A DNA stretch of 61,629 bases from Bacteroidota bacterium (GTDB taxonomy: Bacteria > Bacteroidota > Ignavibacteria > Ignavibacteriales > Melioribacteraceae). This document shows positions 1 to 8,557 of the stretch, in pieces. Location: contig JAKAEE010000013.1 of NCBI GenBank assembly GCA_021820065.1, positions 1 to 61,629 on the forward strand, given 5' to 3'. A program made the translations under genes and the position numbers. The notes beneath the pieces are model-generated. The model was given only the letters and a program-made list of their open reading frames with translations, did no database searches and was not told the origin of the DNA. Every line of letters starts with the position of its first letter. Positions within the stretch are counted from its first letter, which is position 1.

Positions 1-19
1 GAGTCTCTACAAGCAAAAA

Positions 20-3000
20 CTATTTCATCAGCAACATCTTCTTAGTAATGGAATTACTTCCGTTTGTGAGATTGTAGAAGTAAACTCCGCTTGGCAAGTT
101 GGTTGCATTGAATTCAACTTCGTGTACTCCCGCTTCATAAACTCCGTCTGCAAGAATTTGAATCTCTCTTCCCAGAACGTCAAACACTTTTAGTTTAACT
201 TGACTCTTTTGAGGAAGAGAGAAACTAATTTTAGTAGTTGGGTTAAATGGATTAGGATAGTTGTCTCCAAGCACGAATCCAGTAGGCACTGCATTCTCAG
301 CAATTCTAATTTCATTATAAGATTTGTTCAAAGTTGACGGTTCTTCAGATTCCATATCATTAACATAATAGGAAGCATTACCACTCGGCTTACTTTTTAT
401 TCTCAAATAATAAATACCATCTTCGATATTACTGCAATCCACCTTGTAAGAGGTTTTATTATCTGTCAGCTTACTTTGATCATAATCAGATGCGTTAAAC
501 TCTGCCTTTACAGTTTTTCCGTTTGTATTGACTAACTCAATTGAATTTGCTACTTCATTGCCCTTTGCCTCCTTGTAATTGGTATTATCGTAAGCATAAT
601 AAGAATTGCTGAAGGTTAATTCACTTTTAGAGTTCAAAGGAAAACTCTCCGTCGACATTATTTCATTCATTATTTCTGGATTTTCGATCTTTAGAGAATC
701 CACGAACGATTTGAACTTTATATTCTTTCCATCAACTTTAACGTCGCCTAGGTAATAGACAAAGTCTTTATTATTCTGTTGAATTATCGCCATGCGCCCA
801 TAATTCATATTCCCGGTACCGTTTACTTTTTGCAGTGTTAGGAAATTATAGTTGACAAACTTAACCGGATAAATGCCGGAAGTCGGCTGCTGATAAGCAA
901 CCGCTTTCATATCTGCAAAGCCGATCCCGTTGCTTACTTGAATTTGTCCGTTGCCGCTTCCTACCGGTAATGTTAGGATTGAACTGTAATTGCCGGTATC
1001 AAGTTTAACGAACTTGTGAGCGTTATAAATATCGCACCAAGCAATTATGCTTCCTTCGCCTCCGTCACGTCTAGAGTTATTGTTTGTATAGCGAACTGTA
1101 CCGCTACCAAACGTGTTGAAGTTTGACCATGTACTGCCAATTTTCCTTATAACAACAGCTGAAGGAATTGGTGTATTAAAACCGTCCCAGCTAATTACCG
1201 AATTTTCGGCTTGTACAGAAATTGAAGGTGATTGGTTATTAGTAAAAGGGGAACCAGAAGAAACTAGACTTGTTTCCAAGACAGATTCGTAATCAGTACC
1301 AGCTGAAAGTTTTACATATCTTATCTCCGAGCTACCTTCTTGAAAAGCGAGAAACATTCTTTGAACGTTATAAACTAGACTTGGGGAAGTACTATTAGCG
1401 GTTGAGTAACTAATTTGAAAATCCGTTCCAACGGTACCCGCTGTGCAATAAATACTTGAACATTTTACATTCCTTGCACGCAACGGAGAAGTTGATGTTG
1501 GTTTGAATACAACCAATCCTCCGTCGCTGCCGTATGCTGCAATTACAGGTTGAGTGTCGTAGCTGTATGACGACAATGTATAAACATCTGTAACCCAACT
1601 GCGTACGCCGTTCTCAAAACGTGCTGCTCTAATTGTACCGGTTCCTAAATCGCTCTGATAAACAATGAACACAATATTTGAGTTTTGAGAAATTGAACAG
1701 CTCTTTGTGTTTGTCGAGAAATTATCCACCTTTTGTTCTGGTTGCCATGTTGTTCCGCCGTCTGTACTGTAAGTGTACCATACTTGGTTCATCGATTCAT
1801 AAACCATATGCAGCTTACCATCGTCTGTTCTTACAACTTTTCTCTGGCTGTTGGAATTGAAACCGGTGTTGCTGTTGGATATCAGATTCCCCTTATAGTT
1901 TGCTGTTACCGTTGCACCAGCCGAAGTAAATACTACTGGAGTCGTGAGAGCGGTAGTGCTTTGAATATTAGCTCCGCTTGCACTCCAATTTTGAAAATAA
2001 GAAGTATATCCGTTGATTGTTTGTGTTGATTGTGCTTGGATAGAATAATACGGCTGTCCAGTTATGTTATAGTTTTGGTTCAAGAAAACACCTTTATAAA
2101 TATCGCTGCTATAATATGTTGTGTAATCCGGGTGAAACGGTGATGTTCTTGCTTTTGGTAGAGCGTTTATTCCCTGGTTACGCGTACCGTAAGGTGTTTC
2201 ATTGAAATCTATTAACCATGGATCCGCAAAAGAAATTGTTCCATTGCCCACAGAACTTGATTCTAGTAGGTTTTCTATGGTTACGTCTGGTTGAATGCTT
2301 TTAAATTGTGATATTATCTGATTCATACCAGGCTCTATTGTAATCGCTCTATGATTTATTACATTTGCGTCAATGCTCCATTTGTTAAATTTTTCGCTTG
2401 GACTTTGAACAACGTCCTGTAAACCCCTAAGAACTACACTGGAGCCTGTAGAAAAATTAAAGGTAGCAGGCACTTGGTAATTTACAAAACTACTTCCTTC
2501 CCACTTCGCAACTGTTGTACCTGTTAAACTTGCGCCACTTTCTCTTTTTTGATCTATTGTAACACTTTGATTGTAATTTACTTTTGAAGTATATATCTGG
2601 AAAGTACCACTTGTATTATCTGTCCACACTGGGAATGCTATTTGGTTTGCTGAAGTTATACCAATATAATCTCCCATGAAATTTTCAGAAGGTGAATTTG
2701 GAAGTGCTTGCGGCTGAAAAGGCGAATTACTCACATCATAATTACCAAATGTGTTTCCACCATCTATAGATCTTGCAATATATACTTCACTTAAATTATT
2801 ATTTACTGGATCAACTCTGCTGTCATAGAAGACAACATTTATTTCACCGGAAGAACTTATATCAATCCACGGGAACCATTGATCAGTATTTGTATTGTCG
2901 TTATTAACTTTGATAGGTGTTGACCAAGAAGTGCCGTTATCGGTTGACTTTACCAGCATGACATCAGCATCCCCGTTGACACTTTTACTAGCATAAACCA

Positions 3001-3850
3001 CATAAATATAACCGGTAACTGGGTCAACGGACATTGAGGGATGGCTATTTACACGAATTCTATTACTTTTCAACTTATATCTATCAACGTCAAAAACACC
3101 AATCTGACTGACTGGCGCAATTTGTTGTTGAGAGGAAAAAGTTGCACCTCCATCGGTTGATTTTACAAATCCAATCCCAGTACAGTTTGGATTACCAATA
3201 CTATAGGCTATATATATTTCACCGTTATTTCCTGTTACGGGTATTACGCCTAGAAGAGACTGACTGCCGGAGATTATTGCAACCTCTTGCGAGAAATTTA
3301 CCCCTCCATCAGTAGATTTTGAAAATTCCATTGTAGTTTGATTTTTATTCCATACTACGTAAATATTATTTTTGTATTGACTACTAATATGCTTGTCTAT
3401 TGCAATAAAGGATTTATCTGCATCTGCAGAGGCTTGTAAGTCAATCCTTGTTTGCCAAGTTTGTCCTTTATTGACTGATTTTTGAACATAAATTTTATTT
3501 GTTCCTGCTTCGACATTGTATATATAACATAAGAATACATTTCCGTTAGCATCGTATGCTACAGAAGGGTCGACATCATATTCCGAATTTAGGACCTCAT
3601 TTCTATTCCACGTGGTTCCTCCGTCTATTGAGGATAAGGTACCTACCTTTGTCGTGTTGTCACCGGTTAATGTCATTGTGCAAGCAGTTAGATTGTTCGA
3701 ATTAGTTGGGTCAATTGCAATTGAACATTCAGCTTTCTGATATGTCCCTTGCGTAATTTGAACTTTGGTGCCAATGCTTTGAGGAAAAATCTCCGATACA
3801 ATAGATAAGGTGAAGACTGTTACAGTGATTATTAATTGACAGTATTTCAT
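20..3850 (-). CDS. T9SS-exported BNR-repeat (sialidase-like fold) protein
   Basis: This 1276-residue protein has an N-terminal signal peptide (hydrophobic stretch in the first 24 residues, then FPQS). Residues about 25-430 carry several Asp-box/BNR motifs (S-x-D-x-G-x-x-W/F, for example SSIDGGTTW and STDNGTSW), typical of six-bladed propellers; this does not prove sialidase activity. A middle region (about 430-655) is followed by a second Asp-box stretch (from about 660). The last 90 residues are a type A T9SS sorting domain (GDNYPNPFNPTTK, VFDVLGRE, LPSGVYFY, KKMLLMK), so the protein is expected at the cell surface or outside. The start has a GGGAGG ribosome site. It lies 43 bases after the lipoprotein gene, in the same direction. 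Its C-terminal half is closely related to the broken gene at 54892-58818. The ligand is unknown. Confidence 0.85.
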   Translation of the reverse strand: MKYCQLIITVTVFTLSIVSEIFPQSIGTKVQITQGTYQKAECSIAIDPTNSNNLTACTMTLTGDNTTKVGTLSSIDGGTTWNRNEVLNSEYDVDPSVAYDANGNVFLCYIYNVEAGTNKIYVQKSVNKGQTWQTRIDLQASADADKSFIAIDKHISSQYKNNIYVVWNKNQTTMEFSKSTDGGVNFSQEVAIISGSQSLLGVIPVTGNNGEIYIAYSIGNPNCTGIGFVKSTDGGATFSSQQQIAPVSQIGVFDVDRYKLKSNRIRVNSHPSMSVDPVTGYIYVVYASKSVNGDADVMLVKSTDNGTSWSTPIKVNNDNTNTDQWFPWIDISSSGEINVVFYDSRVDPVNNNLSEVYIARSIDGGNTFGNYDVSNSPFQPQALPNSPSENFMGDYIGITSANQIAFPVWTDNTSGTFQIYTSKVNYNQSVTIDQKRESGASLTGTTVAKWEGSSFVNYQVPATFNFSTGSSVVLRGLQDVVQSPSEKFNKWSIDANVINHRAITIEPGMNQIISQFKSIQPDVTIENLLESSSVGNGTISFADPWLIDFNETPYGTRNQGINALPKARTSPFHPDYTTYYSSDIYKGVFLNQNYNITGQPYYSIQAQSTQTINGYTSYFQNWSASGANIQSTTALTTPVVFTSAGATVTANYKGNLISNSNTGFNSNSQRKVVRTDDGKLHMVYESMNQVWYTYSTDGGTTWQPEQKVDNFSTNTKSCSISQNSNIVFIVYQSDLGTGTIRAARFENGVRSWVTDVYTLSSYSYDTQPVIAAYGSDGGLVVFKPTSTSPLRARNVKCSSIYCTAGTVGTDFQISYSTANSTSPSLVYNVQRMFLAFQEGSSEIRYVKLSAGTDYESVLETSLVSSGSPFTNNQSPSISVQAENSVISWDGFNTPIPSAVVIRKIGSTWSNFNTFGSGTVRYTNNNSRRDGGEGSIIAWCDIYNAHKFVKLDTGNYSSILTLPVGSGNGQIQVSNGIGFADMKAVAYQQPTSGIYPVKFVNYNFLTLQKVNGTGNMNYGRMAIIQQNNKDFVYYLGDVKVDGKNIKFKSFVDSLKIENPEIMNEIMSTESFPLNSKSELTFSNSYYAYDNTNYKEAKGNEVANSIELVNTNGKTVKAEFNASDYDQSKLTDNKTSYKVDCSNIEDGIYYLRIKSKPSGNASYYVNDMESEEPSTLNKSYNEIRIAENAVPTGFVLGDNYPNPFNPTTKISFSLPQKSQVKLKVFDVLGREIQILADGVYEAGVHEVEFNATNLPSGVYFYNLTNGSNSITKKMLLMK

Positions 3851-3893
3851 AAATCCTCCCAGTATAAAATTGATAACTATGTTATTGTTTTTA

Positions 3894-5174
3894 TCATTTT
3901 AAATTTTTCATAACTAACAATATTGCTTTGTCGCTTCCTCCAGCTGCGACCATTATTCTTTTCTTATAGTCCATTGAATAAAACAATCCTTGTGCTGCTT
4001 CTGGATAAGTTTTCCAATTAGTTCCGTTATAATGCCCTACCAACCCAAAATCCCCTACTACAAATACATCATTTTTAGCATTTCCTCTTACTCTTCTTGT
4101 ATAGGTTAATGGTAAACTTGTTTGTTCAATCCAAATACGGTGCTTCTTAATATAAACTCCCCCACCACATGAAAAGATACTATTGGTATCATCAAACCAG
4201 ATTGAATGAGTTCTCCTGCTGTTTACCCACTCAACTTGTTCTACTTTGCTTCCATTTATTTTTAGTATTTTGTGTTCACCATCTGATGCTACGTTTGATG
4301 CGCTGCACATTATTGTCTGTCGACCTTCATTGTCAGTTCCCCAAATATCTTGTATATCGACACTTGTTCCGCTTTCTATCTTGTGAAGACTGCCATTTGA
4401 GTAATTAATAATTAATCCGTTGCGTCCTACAAACCAAACATTACCTTTGCCGTCACTCCATATTTTTGTAGCTCCTTCTGCCCCAAGCATATTATAATAT
4501 GCAGTCCATCGGTTGCCGTCATAATGGAAAACGGTACCTGCCGATAGCCATATGTCATCTTTATTATTAGCAAATACCGCTGAACCTATTGCATTCAAGC
4601 TATCTCCGCCGGATCCTGGGGGAAAAAATTTAAGGCGCATAAAATGCCAATTCTTCCCATTCCATCGCGCTAAACAATAGGGAGTCTGATTACTCTCACC
4701 AGTCGAATCACTCAAATAAATTTCACCTGCTGCATAAGCGAGTGTATCGTTTACGATAGAAACATCATATAATGTACTGCTGCCTACGCGGGCATCTCCA
4801 AACGTGTATGTCTGCCAGGTAAAGTTGTGGCTTGTTGTATCAAGTGTTGTTGCAACAACTTTATTGCTTTCTCCACCAAGCGGAGATAACCAGGCTTGGT
4901 ATGTGTAACTTTTATTTGGTGTAAGCGTGCTGTCGTAAAGAGTTGTGTCGTTTGTTGTGAGAGTAAAACTAAATAAGTTATTGCCGTCTCTGGTTATGGT
5001 TATGCCCTTTGGCAAAGAAACATTGTTTGCACTTAGTTTCAGCCACGCTTCAGTACAAGAAACTTCCGCTGAAAGAGTTAAGCTGTTATTCACCGGTTCG
5101 TTAGGGGTATTGCAGCTTATCGTTAAAGCAGCAATAGCTAATATTTGCAATAAGAACGTTTGCTTTGTTTTCAT
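3894..5174 (-). CDS. lipoprotein with Fn3-like domain and beta-propeller-like repeats
   Basis: I chose the ATG at 5174 rather than an upstream ATG at 5288, because it gives a 426-residue protein starting with a proper lipoprotein signal (MKTKQ, hydrophobic core, LTISC; lipidated Cys21). Residues about 25-120 look like one Ig/Fn3-type beta sandwich (DTTLYDSTLTPNKSYTYQA). The rest has repeated short units with W-N-G and D-x-W/V motifs (RWNGKNW, HYDGNRW, HYNGTNW), as in beta-propellers. It is likely attached to the outer membrane. A paralogue at 58853-60190 is nearly identical over the first 130 residues. The gene is followed closely by a T9SS cargo gene in both copies, so the two products may act together at the cell surface; that is inference. 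The function is not known. Confidence 0.75.
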   Translation of the reverse strand: MKTKQTFLLQILAIAALTISCNTPNEPVNNSLTLSAEVSCTEAWLKLSANNVSLPKGITITRDGNNLFSFTLTTNDTTLYDSTLTPNKSYTYQAWLSPLGGESNKVVATTLDTTSHNFTWQTYTFGDARVGSSTLYDVSIVNDTLAYAAGEIYLSDSTGESNQTPYCLARWNGKNWHFMRLKFFPPGSGGDSLNAIGSAVFANNKDDIWLSAGTVFHYDGNRWTAYYNMLGAEGATKIWSDGKGNVWFVGRNGLIINYSNGSLHKIESGTSVDIQDIWGTDNEGRQTIMCSASNVASDGEHKILKINGSKVEQVEWVNSRRTHSIWFDDTNSIFSCGGGVYIKKHRIWIEQTSLPLTYTRRVRGNAKNDVFVVGDFGLVGHYNGTNWKTYPEAAQGLFYSMDYKKRIMVAAGGSDKAILLVMKNLK

Positions 5175-5496
5175 TTTTTTCTTTTTTATTTGAAATTTTA
5201 AGGTAATTAGAAGTGAGGTCTCCCACCATTTTTTTGGATTACTCATTAACCCGCAATAATCACACCACAAAAAAAATATTGTTTTCATCTTTCTATCTAA
5301 CTTTTATGTTATACAAAAAGTTATTAAAGGTAAAACTTACATCACAACAAGAATTTTTTTCATCAACATCTCAAAAAGAATTTAGTAAACATTTTCTAAA
5401 AAACTATTAGTAGAACTACTAAACTTTTGGGTGCGTAGTGGGAAATCTAACCAAAAAACAAATGGAGAATATTTTTTACACTTAGCATTAATATTT

Positions 5497-5533
5497 GTAG
5501 AGACGAGAGTCTCGACGGGTATCCCGTCTCTAC
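5497..5533. repeat. short palindrome (GTAGAGACG inverted repeat)
   Basis: GTAGAGACG at 5497-5505 pairs with CGTCTCTAC at 5525-5533. An inner GAGAC/GTCTC pair adds a second possible fold. It is REP-like, and no protein is linked to it. Confidence 0.7.
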
Positions 5534-5545
5534 GGTAGTCAATTT

Positions 5546-5644
5546 TTGTAGGTCGAACCTGTCCCGCACTACTAAGCGGGAACTCTGTTTCGACAAATAA
5601 TAAGTTAGTGATACACAACGTCGATTCAGAGAATCGACCTACAA
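5546..5644. repeat. compound palindromic (MITE/REP-like) element, copy 1
   Basis: Outer arms TTGTAGGTCGA (5546-5556) and TCGACCTACAA (5634-5644) are perfectly inverted. Inside are a GTCGATTC-AGA-GAATCGAC hairpin with an 8-bp stem and a region with a GTCCCGC/GCGGGA stem. The same outer arms and hairpins occur at 60498-60583, but that copy lacks the 22-base GTCCCGC...GCGGG insert. Both copies lie upstream of the paralogous lipoprotein genes. Confidence 0.75.
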
Positions 5645-5844
5645 TTCAATTGCATCACTGCACTTTGCTAACGGCTCGCTCCGCGGTCCAAGGCCGTTTG
5701 TATTGGTGGCTCTCACTCTGTAAAACACTCTTACTCCTTTCGGAACTTCTTCAGTTTCACCTCTGTATAGGTAAAGCGTTCTAATTCCCCACAAAAAAGG
5801 TTTTTCCCCATATTTTTCTTATCCCAAAGGCAATTCTTTAAATC

Positions 5845-5875
5845 TTTGTTAGAACGCCATTTTTAACTAAATTTG
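5845..5875 (+). promoter_or_regulatory. Bacteroidota-type promoter for yicC-gmk-rpoZ
   Basis: TTTG at 5845-5848 and TAAATTTG at 5868-5875 are separated by 19 bases. This matches the TTTG / TAnnTTTG arrangement known for the primary sigma factor of Bacteroidota. It lies 22 bases before the yicC start, the best promoter match in the window. Confidence 0.65.
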
Positions 5876-5897
5876 CCTTCACTTTTTTAAGGATTCT

Positions 5898-6773
5898 ATG
5901 ATTTCGAGCATGACAGGTTACGGCAAGGGGAGCGCCAGTAAAGACGATTTAACCATCGAGACTGAAATCAAAAGCGTAAACAGCCGTTATCTCGATCTCT
6001 CGCTTCGGCTTCCTAAATTCCTATTGAGTAAAGAATTTGAGATTAGGGAAAAAATAAAAAGCAGAATCCGGCGCGGCAAAGTTTATGTTTCCGTTACGGT
6101 CCGCAAAGGTGAGTTTGAAGAAAGATTTAACGAAGTCGATCCGGCAGGTATTAAGTTCGTTGTAAATCTCTTAAGCGAAATTAAGAAATCGGCAAAGATA
6201 CGCCAGTCACTGGCTTTAAGCGATCTACTCCTTTTCCAGAACATGCTTTTTAAGGATGACAGCGAACAGGCAAGCGAAGAGTTTGCATTGGTGCTGCAAT
6301 CTATTGATGCCGCAATTGACGAGCTGAACAAAATGAGGGACGCTGAAGGCAGCGAACTTGAAAAAGATCTCCGCAAGCGAATTAGTTTGATAGACGAAGC
6401 TGTATCAAAGGTCGAAAAAGGATCTGATGGAAGCGTTAAGCAGTACTTTGATAAGCTGAAAGAGAAAGCAAAAAGTTTGATGTCTGAGCTTTCCAATAAT
6501 GAAGACCGACTGAACATGGAGCTGGCTATACTTGCAGAACGTTCCGACATAACTGAAGAATGTGTCCGGCTGCGCAGTCACATGAAGATGTTTATTGAAA
6601 CGCTGCTGAAACCGGAAGATGCGGGACGCAGATTGAATTTTATACTTCAGGAAATGAACAGGGAAGCAAACACGATTAACAGTAAAACCGTTTCTTCTGA
6701 AATTTCGCACAATGGAATTTCGATAAAGGAAGAGATTGAAAAAATTCGTGAACAAATTCAAAACATTGAGTAG
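5898..6773 (+). CDS. yicC: YicC family protein (endoribonuclease-type)
   Basis: This 291-residue protein opens with the family hallmark SMTGYGKG, followed by VNSRYLDLSLRLP, and ends with the conserved GRRLNFILQEMNREANTI block of the DUF1732 domain. YicC of E. coli has been described as an RNase acting on small RNAs; that role here is by family only. The start has TAAGGA 8 bases upstream and a clear promoter at 5845-5875. It is followed after 3 bases by guanylate kinase and then rpoZ, a gene order often seen across bacteria. Length is normal. Confidence 0.93.
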   Translation: MISSMTGYGKGSASKDDLTIETEIKSVNSRYLDLSLRLPKFLLSKEFEIREKIKSRIRRGKVYVSVTVRKGEFEERFNEVDPAGIKFVVNLLSEIKKSAKIRQSLALSDLLLFQNMLFKDDSEQASEEFALVLQSIDAAIDELNKMRDAEGSELEKDLRKRISLIDEAVSKVEKGSDGSVKQYFDKLKEKAKSLMSELSNNEDRLNMELAILAERSDITEECVRLRSHMKMFIETLLKPEDAGRRLNFILQEMNREANTINSKTVSSEISHNGISIKEEIEKIREQIQNIE

Positions 6774-6776
6774 AAC

Positions 6777-7364
6777 TTGGCAGTTAATAAAGCGCAACTT
6801 TTTGTCTTTTCCGCTCCAAGCGGTTCCGGTAAAACTACCATCGTTAGGGAAGTATTGAAATGTTTTCCCGGTTTTGTTTTTTCAATTTCCGCAACTACCA
6901 GGAAAAGAAGATCGACAGAAAAAAACGGCGTTGATTATTTTTTTATGTCCGAAGATGAATTCAAGCAGAAAATCGATAACGGCGAATTTGTTGAGTGGGA
7001 AAAGTTTTACGACTATTACTACGGCACAATCAAACGATTGATCGACGAGAATATTGAAAAAGATTTGTGCACTGTTTTCGAAGTTGATGTAAAGGGAGCG
7101 TTAAACATAAAAGAAGCTTATCCGAATTCCGTGCTGATTTTTATTGCACCACCGAGCATTGAAGAACTGAGAAAAAGATTAATTGAAAGAAACACCGAGA
7201 CAGAAGAAGATTTAAGAAAACGAATTGAACGCGCTGAGATGGAATTGGATTTTAAAGATAGATTTGATTATGTAGTTTCCAATATCGATTTAGAGCTTGC
7301 AAAAAAAGAAGTTAAGAAAATAATAGAGAAAGAAAGATCAAAGGAGGTAGTAAGTGGCAATTAG
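6777..7364 (+). CDS. gmk: guanylate kinase
   Basis: The product converts GMP to GDP using ATP. The P-loop SGSGKTT is at residues 15-21 of 195, followed by SISATTRKRRSTEKNGVDYFF, the GMP-binding segment with R-x-x-R and the Y of DYFF. The start is TTG at 6777, only 3 bases after the yicC stop; no in-frame ATG lies ahead of the P-loop. The 3' end overlaps the rpoZ start by 11 bases, which suggests translational coupling. Length is normal for the family. Confidence 0.95.
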   Translation: MAVNKAQLFVFSAPSGSGKTTIVREVLKCFPGFVFSISATTRKRRSTEKNGVDYFFMSEDEFKQKIDNGEFVEWEKFYDYYYGTIKRLIDENIEKDLCTVFEVDVKGALNIKEAYPNSVLIFIAPPSIEELRKRLIERNTETEEDLRKRIERAEMELDFKDRFDYVVSNIDLELAKKEVKKIIEKERSKEVVSGN

Positions 7365-7653
7365 ACCTATAAACTTGGCCAAGATTAAGGAAAAAATTCC
7401 TAATCTTTATGAGGGTGTCGTTGTTATTGCTAAAAGAGCCAGAAAGATTAACGACGATAATAAGCTGGAGTTTAATACGCTCACCAGCACAATGAACGCC
7501 GGTCACGAAGAGGAATTTGAGGACAGAGAAAATCCCGAGCAAATGAAATTGTCCTTGGAATTCGAAAAACGTGAAAAACCGCATATTCAAGCTAGCCAGG
7601 AACTTCTTAAAGGCAATATTGAATATCGCTACAAAGTAGAAAAAGAAAAATAA
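7354..7653 (+). CDS. rpoZ: RNA polymerase omega subunit
   Basis: This 99-residue protein has the omega signature (AIRPINLAKI, NLYEGVVVIAKRARKIND). It assists assembly of RNA polymerase around beta-prime. It starts with GTG at 7354, inside the end of gmk, and is preceded by a strong AAAGGAGGT ribosome site that itself lies within gmk. A terminator follows at 7673-7713, so yicC-gmk-rpoZ is probably one transcript. Confidence 0.92.
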   Translation: MAIRPINLAKIKEKIPNLYEGVVVIAKRARKINDDNKLEFNTLTSTMNAGHEEEFEDRENPEQMKLSLEFEKREKPHIQASQELLKGNIEYRYKVEKEK

Positions 7654-7672
7654 TTTTCGATTTCAGTTGTTT

Positions 7673-7713
7673 AAAGCGGAGAACTTTGAAGTTTCTTCGC
7701 TTTTATTTTTTTT
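7673..7713 (+). terminator. intrinsic terminator after rpoZ
   Basis: AAAGCG (7673-7678) pairs with CGCTTT (698-703 of the same kilobase, i.e. 7698-7703). An inner GAACTT/AGTTTC stem extends the hairpin, and a T-rich run (7701-7713) follows. Confidence 0.75.
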
Positions 7714-7806
7714 CAAACCGCATTCTTGTTTAAGAAAATTTTTGCTAAATTCTCCTTCGAAGTCTGTCGGTCAATCCGCCGATCCAAAAATTAAAATGGT
7801 TCTAAA

Positions 7807-8556
7807 TTGATTTCACAGCAAAAACCATTAATCGAATCGCTCAAAGATCAGCAAGAAATTTTTGGCGATTTACTTTTTGAGGAGATTCAAACCAAATCGG
7901 CAACCGACCTTCCAGAGGAAACTATCAGCATGAAAAGTTCGAAAAAGATAGAAGTTGAATTGAACAATAATTTATTCCAAGAAGATTTTCAGTCGGCAAA
8001 ATCTCTCAAAGAACTGGATTCGTTGATTCATGATTGCCAGAAATGCGCATTGGGCAAGACAAGGAATAAATTTGTCTTCGGCGTCGGCAATCCCAACGCA
8101 ACAGCAATGTTGATTGGTGAAGCACCGGGGGCAGATGAAGATGCTCAAGGCGAACCGTTCGTGGGCAGAGCCGGAAAATTGTTGAACGACATTTTGAAAG
8201 CCCTCGACATGAAGCGGGAAGAAGTTTACATAGCGAATATTTTAAAATGCCGTCCGCCTAATAACCGCGACCCGCTTCCTTCGGAAGAAGACACATGCAA
8301 ACCTCATCTTCTTAAACAAATCGAACTAATCAAACCGAAAATTATTTTATGTTTGGGAAGAGTTGCGGCAAATGCTTTACTCGGCAAAAAATTATCTTTG
8401 ACTGATCTTCGTGAAAACATTTATGATCTTGACGGAATAAAAGTTTTTGCAACTTATCATCCGGCTGCTCTGCTTAGAAATCCGCACTGGAAAAGAGGGT
8501 GCTGGGAAGATTTTAAGAAATTCAAAAAATTGTATGACGAACTGAGTGTAAACTAA
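7807..8556 (+). CDS. type 4 uracil-DNA glycosylase
   Basis: This 249-residue protein removes uracil from DNA in base excision repair. The iron-sulfur cluster ligands of family 4 are all present: Cys77 and Cys80 (DCQKC), Cys148 (LKCRPP) and Cys164. The active-site motif GEAPGADED is at 104-112, and HPAALLRNP (218-226) is the second catalytic motif. About 70 N-terminal residues ahead of the domain are a poorly conserved extension. The start is TTG at 7807; an ATG at codon 42 is possible but would also leave the domain intact. The gene is followed after one base by dnaB. Confidence 0.92.
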   Translation: MISQQKPLIESLKDQQEIFGDLLFEEIQTKSATDLPEETISMKSSKKIEVELNNNLFQEDFQSAKSLKELDSLIHDCQKCALGKTRNKFVFGVGNPNATAMLIGEAPGADEDAQGEPFVGRAGKLLNDILKALDMKREEVYIANILKCRPPNNRDPLPSEEDTCKPHLLKQIELIKPKIILCLGRVAANALLGKKLSLTDLRENIYDLDGIKVFATYHPAALLRNPHWKRGCWEDFKKFKKLYDELSVN

Positions 8557-8557
8557 G

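Larger units (their letters stand above)
5175..5844. other. gene-free stretch with palindromic elements, shared with the 60.2-60.7 kb region
   Basis: There is no convincing gene here. The first 60 bases are the leader of the lipoprotein gene and are nearly identical to the leader at 60191-60240. Positions 5497-5644 hold two palindromic elements listed separately. About 5645-5700 is again related to 60584-60640 (shared phrases such as CATCACTGCACTTT and CCGTTTGTATT). The open frame at 5382-5618 runs through the palindromes and has no ribosome site or recognisable product. Confidence 0.6.

Noticed and set aside
5382..5618. 78-codon minus-strand frame in the first gene-free stretch
   Set aside because: It runs through the palindromic elements; its product is only translated repeat, with no ribosome site.
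6083..6550. 155-codon open frame opposite yicC
   Set aside because: It is the mirror of a strong coding frame, is Ser-rich and has no ribosome site or recognisable domain.
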